Source of the DNA: DASQUP01 sp035641235
GTDB taxonomy: Bacteria > Actinomycetota > CADDZG01 > WHSQ01
Direction: 5' to 3'
Length of the DNA stretch: 16,800 nucleotides
Assembly: GCA_035641235.1 (NCBI GenBank)
Contig: DASQUP010000172.1
Coordinates: 1-16,800, forward strand
Made by a program: the position numbers and the translations under genes. The notes under the pieces were generated by a model. That model saw only the letters and a program-made list of their open reading frames with translations, was not told where the DNA came from and made no database searches. Position 1 is the stretch's first letter. Each line of letters starts with the position of its first letter. Shown piece after piece: positions 12,588 through 16,800 of this stretch.

Positions 12588-14531
12588 ATGGCAGCGAACG
12601 TCGCACACAAACTCATCAGTTCCCATCTGGTGTCCGGAGAGATGGAGCCCGGCGCTGAGATCGGCATCCGCATCGACCAGACGCTCACCCAGGATGCGAC
12701 CGGCACTCTTGTGATGCTCGAACTCGAGGCGATGGATTTGGACCGGGTGAAGACGGAGCTGTCGGCGCAGTACGTTGATCACAACCTGCTGCAGGCCGAC
12801 GAGAAAAATGCCGACGACCACGTCTTTCTCTACAGTGCCTGTCAGCGATTTGGGATCTGGTACTCGAAGCCCGGCAACGGCGTCAGCCACCCCGTTCACA
12901 TGCAGCGCTTCGGCGCGCCGGGGAAAACCATGGTTGGGTCCGACAGCCATACGTGTGCGGCCGGATCGCTCGGGATGCTGGCAATCGGGGTCGGCGGTCT
13001 CGAGGTCGCGATGGCGATGGCCGGCGAGCCACTCTTCCTCACCATGCCGGAGATCTGGGGCATCGAGCTCACCGGCCGGCTTCCCGACTGGGTCAGTGCG
13101 AAAGACGTCATCCTCGAGATGCTCCGGCGGCACGGTGTCAGCGGCGGCCGGGGACGGATTGTCGAGTACTACGGCGATGGACTCAAAGGGCTCAGCGCGA
13201 TGGACCGTCACGTGATTGGGAACATGGGTGCCGAACTCGGGGCCACGACAACCGTCTTCCCATCCGATGGAGAGGTAAAGAGGTTTCTCGAGTCGGAGGG
13301 GCGCGGCGAGGACTGGTCTGAGCTGTTCGCCGATCCCGGCGCCACCTATGACGTCGAGGACCAGATTGACCTATCTACCCTAGAGCCGCTCATTGCGACG
13401 CCGTCGAGCCCCGGCAATGTCGTGCCGGTGCGGGAGGTAGCGGGGGACGACATCTATCAAGTCGTGATCGGTTCGTCGGCCAACCCGGGGCTGCGCGACT
13501 TCGCCATTGCGGCGATGATCGTCGACGGCCGGCAGACCCATCCCCGCGTGTCCTTCGACATCAACCCGACGTCACGGGCGACGCTCGAAAACCTGGTCTC
13601 AATGGGCCACCTCGCGTCGCTAATTCGTGCCGGAGCACGGATTCACCAGTCTGGCTGCATGGGCTGCATCGGAATGGGTCAAGCGCCGGCGACCGGTCAG
13701 ATCAGCTTGCGCACGATGCCGCGGAACTTTCCCGGACGGTCCGGCACCAAGGAAGACTCGGTGTTTCTCTGTTCTCCCGAGACGGCCGCCGCATCCGCGC
13801 TCGCCGGCAAGATCACGGATCCCCGTGATCTTGGCATCGACTACCCGAAATACCGACCTCCCGAGACGCCGGCGATGAACACCGAGATGCTCGTGGAACC
13901 CGACGCCGGCTTGGAGGGTGGTGAGCTCATCAAAGGCCCCAACATCTCGACGCTTCCCGACTTCACGCCGCTTCCCGGCGAGATCGAGGCTCCGGTGCTG
14001 ATCAAGGTGGGAGACGACCTTTCAACCGACGAGATCCTTCCCGCCGGCCAGACCGTGCTCCCCTACCGCAGCAACATCCCGAAGATCTCCGAGTTCACCT
14101 TCTGGCAGATCGACGGCGGCTACCCGGAGAAGGCAGCGCGCACAAAGGACGGCACCGGTCACATCATCGTCGGCGGAGACAACTACGGTCAGGGGTCGAG
14201 CAGGGAGCATGCCGCCCTTGCGCCGCGTTTTCTCGGTCTGCGGGCGGTCATCGCGAAGAGCTTTGCCCGCATCCACTGGCAGAACCTCGCCAACTTCGGG
14301 GTTCTCGCTCTTGAGTTTGCGGACCCGGCGGACTACGAAACGATCGAGCCCGGGGACATCGTGGCTCTGCGGTCACTTCACTCAGCACTGCACGATGGAA
14401 ACGGGCTGGAGCTGATGAACACGACTAAGGGGCGGACGATTCCCCTCCGCCACAGGCTCTCGCCGCGCCAGGTGGATATGGTGCTTGCCGGAGGACTTAT
14501 CCCGGTCCTGAGGAACCGGCTGGCCGATTAG
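12588..14531 (+). CDS. Aconitate hydratase, Aquifex-type
   Basis: 647 residues from ATG 12588, with AAGGAGG 8 nt upstream; an earlier ATG at 12543 has no ribosome binding site. The length fits the short 'Aquifex-type' aconitases rather than the roughly 900-residue AcnA. The catalytic part (about 1-440) has GSDSHTCAAG (117-126) and GCMGCIGMGQ (356-365) with two [4Fe-4S] cysteines, C357 and C360. The swivel domain (about 465-647) has the signature DNYGQGSSREHAALAP (531-546). The usual third cluster cysteine, in SCTN, is replaced: the matching place reads GSSANPG (295-301), with serine at 297. It should interconvert citrate and isocitrate in the TCA cycle; a related hydro-lyase (homoaconitase or isopropylmalate isomerase type) is a less likely alternative. 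The 3' end overlaps the LtrA-family gene by 35 bp. Confidence 0.9.
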   Translation: MAANVAHKLISSHLVSGEMEPGAEIGIRIDQTLTQDATGTLVMLELEAMDLDRVKTELSAQYVDHNLLQADEKNADDHVFLYSACQRFGIWYSKPGNGVSHPVHMQRFGAPGKTMVGSDSHTCAAGSLGMLAIGVGGLEVAMAMAGEPLFLTMPEIWGIELTGRLPDWVSAKDVILEMLRRHGVSGGRGRIVEYYGDGLKGLSAMDRHVIGNMGAELGATTTVFPSDGEVKRFLESEGRGEDWSELFADPGATYDVEDQIDLSTLEPLIATPSSPGNVVPVREVAGDDIYQVVIGSSANPGLRDFAIAAMIVDGRQTHPRVSFDINPTSRATLENLVSMGHLASLIRAGARIHQSGCMGCIGMGQAPATGQISLRTMPRNFPGRSGTKEDSVFLCSPETAAASALAGKITDPRDLGIDYPKYRPPETPAMNTEMLVEPDAGLEGGELIKGPNISTLPDFTPLPGEIEAPVLIKVGDDLSTDEILPAGQTVLPYRSNIPKISEFTFWQIDGGYPEKAARTKDGTGHIIVGGDNYGQGSSREHAALAPRFLGLRAVIAKSFARIHWQNLANFGVLALEFADPADYETIEPGDIVALRSLHSALHDGNGLELMNTTKGRTIPLRHRLSPRQVDMVLAGGLIPVLRNRLAD

Positions 14532-15684
14532 GCGCAGCGGGCGAGGCGGCCACTCGCCAGGACTCGAAGCCGGCCAAGACCAGCATGACTACAAGGATGG
14601 CTCCAATCGCGGCGACTGCATCTAGTTCTTGCAGCGCCAGGAGCAGGATTATCAGTGCCGCAACGGCTCGCGCCGAAGCCACCACATCGAGGGTGCGAAC
14701 AGTCACGGCGTGAATGACCGTAATCGCCGAAAGAAAGGCAACGACCCCCAGAGCCAGAATCCAGCGCTCGTCTCCGGCGAAAGCCTCCTCGGCAGCCGCA
14801 GCCTCCACCACCAGTTCCACACCGACTGCAGCAGCGGCGATTCCCGAAAACACGAACATGTGCCCATACCCCCATAGGAACCCCGACAGCAGCGATTCCC
14901 GCGATAGAGCCGAGGAACCGACAAATTCGAAGTACATCCACCAGATACTTGCCGCTAGGGCGAATCCCGCAGCCGCAGCAAGGACCACAGGGATGGCGCC
15001 ACCGAGCTCCGCGATTCCCGTGGCAGCGACCACAATCGACTCTCCAAGCACGATGATCGTAAATAGTCCATAACGCTCGGTAATGTGGTCTTGGTTATAC
15101 GCCATGCCCTTAAACGATCGAACGGCCACAACCGGACCCGTCATTAACACGACCATTCCTAGCGCCCATATCCAGTAGCGGCTGGGACCGGAGACGGCGA
15201 GCGACGACAACCACACCGTCGCGCCGATCGCGTTCGATGCGGCATACCGGTCGCAGAAACCCCTCCACTCTGAAGCATGGAGGCGGGCGCGGACGAACAG
15301 CGCGGCGAGTACGTACTTCATGGCGGCATACGACAGAACGAATCCCGACGAGTTGCCCTCGTCCACTCCTCCGACATTGGCAGCCAGCACCACGACGGCG
15401 AGCATCGCCGCCAGCATGTAGAAACGGTACACGGCGTCGTCGTTGTCAAAAGCAGTGGCGTACCAGGTGAACCCCATCCACGCCCACCAGACCGGCACGA
15501 ATAAGCCCATGAACTTCCACAGTCCGGCGAAGGAGGGATCGGAGTGCAGCTCCGCGGCCAGGGCCGCTACAGCCGCGACAAAACACAAATCGAAGAAGAG
15601 CTCCAACCAGGTTGCGTGTCGCTCCTCGTTGGGGGAACGCAACAGGGCGGGCCGCCGCCAGTAGGAAGAGGTTTTCACCGCCAC
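14497..15684 (-). CDS. LtrA-family (low temperature requirement A) membrane protein
   Basis: 395 residues, the usual LtrA length, with roughly ten or more membrane segments and a proline-rich end. Family landmarks are HATWLELFFDLCFVAAVAAL (23-42), the conserved HITERYGLFTIIVLGESIV (200-218) and WWMYFEFVG (248-256). The first member was linked to growth of Listeria at low temperature; the biochemical role remains unknown. GTG 15684 is taken as start; a second GTG at 15678 is possible. No ribosome binding site precedes either, and TAACAT (a -10-like hexamer) lies just upstream, which could mean a leaderless message. The gene begins 45 nt after the stop of the winged-helix regulator on the same strand. 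The last 35 bp are antisense to the aconitase end. Confidence 0.88.
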   Translation of the reverse strand: MAVKTSSYWRRPALLRSPNEERHATWLELFFDLCFVAAVAALAAELHSDPSFAGLWKFMGLFVPVWWAWMGFTWYATAFDNDDAVYRFYMLAAMLAVVVLAANVGGVDEGNSSGFVLSYAAMKYVLAALFVRARLHASEWRGFCDRYAASNAIGATVWLSSLAVSGPSRYWIWALGMVVLMTGPVVAVRSFKGMAYNQDHITERYGLFTIIVLGESIVVAATGIAELGGAIPVVLAAAAGFALAASIWWMYFEFVGSSALSRESLLSGFLWGYGHMFVFSGIAAAAVGVELVVEAAAAEEAFAGDERWILALGVVAFLSAITVIHAVTVRTLDVVASARAVAALIILLLALQELDAVAAIGAILVVMLVLAGFESWRVAASPAAPNRPAGSSGPG

Positions 15685-15695
15685 GAATGTTAGAA

Positions 15696-15709
15696 CGCGC
15701 CCTAGCGCG
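15696..15709. other. Small hairpin between winged-helix and LtrA genes
   Basis: CGCGC (15696-15700) and GCGCG (15705-15709) form a 5-bp stem with a 4-nt loop in the 45-nt gap. It is followed by no T-run. It may reduce read-through into the LtrA gene, but is weak evidence by itself. Confidence 0.25.
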
Positions 15710-15729
15710 GGTCGATTCCCCGGGGGGCA

Positions 15730-16170
15730 CTACAACACGAAGCGGTAGCCGACCCTCACAACGGTTTGGATGGCCCCCGGAGGGAGGATGCGCCTCAGAC
15801 GCGAGACGTGGATGTCGATCGTCCGGCCGCTCGCATTTCCGCCCCAAACCTCTCGTTCGATGACTTCTCGACGCAACAGACGGCCGCGGTTTCGGGCGAA
15901 CAGTGTGAGAAGACCGAACTCCTTCGGTGTGAGGTTTAGATGGTTGCCGTCGAGCGAAGCGATGAACTCGGCTGGGTCGATGCTGAGTGGTCCCGCCAGG
16001 AGTGGGGTTGCGTCAACCAGATGAGCCCATTGCTGCCCACCGCCACCGTTGAGTTCACTGTTTGGCCGTCTCACCGCCCGAACGCTAGGAGTGCTCTGTT
16101 TCGGCGCGCTTTCGGGATTGTTACAGGCATCGAAAAACCATGTTTCCAACCGGCGGCAGAACCGTCCCAT
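15730..16170 (-). CDS. OmpR/PhoB-type winged-helix regulator lacking a receiver domain
   Basis: 146 residues from ATG 16170 (GAGAAG upstream as a weak ribosome binding site), or 114 from GTG 16074. Residues about 62-146 are a Trans_reg_C winged helix: NHLNLTPKEFGLLTLFARNRG, then RREVIEREVWG and SGRTIDIHVSRLRRIL, ending VVRVGYRFVL. The first 60 residues have no receiver features (no acidic pair, phospho-aspartate or lysine motif), so the protein cannot be phosphorylated in the usual way. It is divergent from an ammonium transporter gene, the typical neighbourhood of nitrogen regulators such as GlnR, which are OmpR-type with atypical receivers. Nitrogen control is therefore a reasonable inference but unproven. 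The LtrA gene follows 45 nt downstream. Confidence 0.8.
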   Translation of the reverse strand: MGRFCRRLETWFFDACNNPESAPKQSTPSVRAVRRPNSELNGGGGQQWAHLVDATPLLAGPLSIDPAEFIASLDGNHLNLTPKEFGLLTLFARNRGRLLRREVIEREVWGGNASGRTIDIHVSRLRRILPPGAIQTVVRVGYRFVL

Positions 16171-16260
16171 TTGCGTTCTTCTCGTTCACTTTTCCGGCTG
16201 AGGAGGAGTCGTTTCGCAGGGTCGTCCCGAGATCGCCGGATACATCTCCTTTACCGGTGC

Positions 16261-16287
16261 GTAACGGATCGGATACCGCCGCGAAAC
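16261..16287 (+). promoter_or_regulatory. GlnR-like repeated half-sites upstream of amt
   Basis: GTAAC (16261-16265), GATAC (16272-16276) and GAAAC (16283-16287) are spaced by exactly six bases, an 11-bp period. The known actinobacterial GlnR box is GTnAC-n6-GAAAC, so the first pair matches with one change. The site lies 65-91 bp upstream of the amt start, suitable for an activator. A possible -10, TACCTT (16298-16303), follows. Confidence 0.4.
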
Positions 16288-16351
16288 ACCCTCTGACTAC
16301 CTTCCCAGCCACCGTACTTGACCACGTCCGATCAGCCTCAGAGGAGGTTCT

Positions 16352-16800
16352 ATGGAACAACAAGTGATTCTCGACACGATGTGGACGCTCATTGCAGCGT
16401 TCCTCGTGTTCTTGATGCAGGCGGGTTTCGCGATGGTCGAGTCAGGATTCACTCGTCAAAAGAACTCCGCGAACATCGTGATGAAGAACCTCATGGACTT
16501 CGGGGTTGCGTCCATCGCGTATTGGGCGATCGGCTTTGCTCTTATGTTCGGCGCCGGGAATGCTCTGGTCGGAACATCGGGATGGTTCCTGGGCGGCGGC
16601 GAGGGCACCTTCGACTCGCTCGCTTGGGCGACTCCCCCATTGACCGCCAAGTGGCTGTTCCAAGCGGTATTCGCCGGCACGACGGCAACGATCGTCTCGG
16701 GTGCTATGGCCGAGCGGACGAAGTTCCCCGCCTACCTCATCTACAGCGGCCTGATCTCGGGCCTTATCTACCCGATATCTGGACACTGGATCTGGGGTGG
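16352..16800 (+). CDS. amt: Ammonium transporter (Amt/MEP/Rh family), cut by window edge
   Basis: 149 residues are present from ATG 16352, with GAGGAGG (16341-16347) as ribosome binding site; the frame runs off the right edge. The N-terminus MWTLIAAFLVFLMQAGFAMVESGFTRQKN is the hallmark first helix of Amt proteins. NIVMKNLMDF (about 39-48), FQAVFAGTTATIVSGAMAER (about 100-119), which includes a pore phenylalanine, and SGHWIWG near the edge, with the conserved tryptophan of the ammonium-recruitment site, follow. It imports ammonium across the cytoplasmic membrane. A glnK/PII gene often follows amt but would lie outside the window. It is divergent from the winged-helix regulator, and the GlnR-like sites between them suggest nitrogen-dependent control. 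Confidence 0.95.
   Translation, partial: MEQQVILDTMWTLIAAFLVFLMQAGFAMVESGFTRQKNSANIVMKNLMDFGVASIAYWAIGFALMFGAGNALVGTSGWFLGGGEGTFDSLAWATPPLTAKWLFQAVFAGTTATIVSGAMAERTKFPAYLIYSGLISGLIYPISGHWIWG

Noticed and set aside
12472..12606. N-terminal extension of the aldo/keto reductase frame
   Set aside because: The added 45 residues are proline/arginine-rich promoter sequence overlapping the aconitase ribosome binding site; ATG 12471 has its own ribosome binding site.
15730..16351. Winged-helix gene as a pseudogene that lost its receiver by deletion
   Set aside because: The DNA-binding domain is intact and upstream sequence is an organised amt promoter with no receiver remnants, so a genuine short regulator is more likely.
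1..16800. Mobile element, phage, CRISPR, tRNA or rRNA content
   Set aside because: No transposase or integrase motifs, no regularly spaced repeats, and no intergenic gap with tRNA-like cloverleaf or rRNA sequence were found; this is a by-eye scan only.

Overview
The window is GC-rich and gene-dense, with many GTG starts, 4-bp stop/start overlaps and likely leaderless promoters. The content fits a high-GC actinobacterium: a helix-turn-helix/TOBE molybdate regulator, an HxlR regulator with an SCP2-like tail, an LtrA membrane protein, an OmpR-type regulator beside amt, and lipoprotein-type binding proteins. I see no insertion sequence, phage gene, CRISPR array, tRNA or rRNA. The lineage is inferred from gene families and cannot be fixed more precisely from the sequence alone.

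Layout. (1) 1-2972, minus strand: a response regulator with an unusual C-terminal domain, a 106-bp imperfect palindrome, a membrane diguanylate cyclase, a hotdog thioesterase and a tandem universal stress protein cut by the left edge. (2) 3059-6054, minus strand: a complete molybdate uptake operon in the order regulator, modA, modB, modC. The regulator's start codon lies inside an inverted repeat that also covers its -10 box. (3) 6101-9527: a MocR/GntR-aminotransferase regulator followed by a zinc-ribbon protein on the minus strand. Divergent from these across only 27 bp are a flavin-binding NimA/PNPOx-like protein and an AzlC/AzlD amino-acid exporter pair. (4) 9500-11517: an HxlR-type regulator divergent from a solitary branched-chain-amino-acid-type binding lipoprotein; a palindrome fills the promoter spacer between them. 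(5) 11522-15684: a GGCGCGCC-rich hairpin terminator, an aldo/keto reductase, a divergent Aquifex-type aconitase and an LtrA-family membrane protein on the opposite strand. (6) 15730-16800: a winged-helix regulator lacking a receiver domain, divergent from an ammonium transporter cut by the right edge.

How the genes work together. The mod operon brings in molybdate under feedback control by its first gene. The MocR divergon looks like a ligand-responsive switch for amino-acid export plus a flavoprotein. The region at the right edge looks like nitrogen control (OmpR-type regulator plus Amt). The response regulator and diguanylate cyclase suggest a c-di-GMP signalling link.

Most worth a second look: the symmetric bidirectional promoter of the MocR divergon, the leaderless self-overlapping operator of the molybdate operon, the response regulator with an uncharacterised output domain, the aconitase with serine at a usual cluster-cysteine position, and the receiver-less regulator next to amt. 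No wholly new multi-gene system is evident; the novelty is mainly in regulatory architecture.
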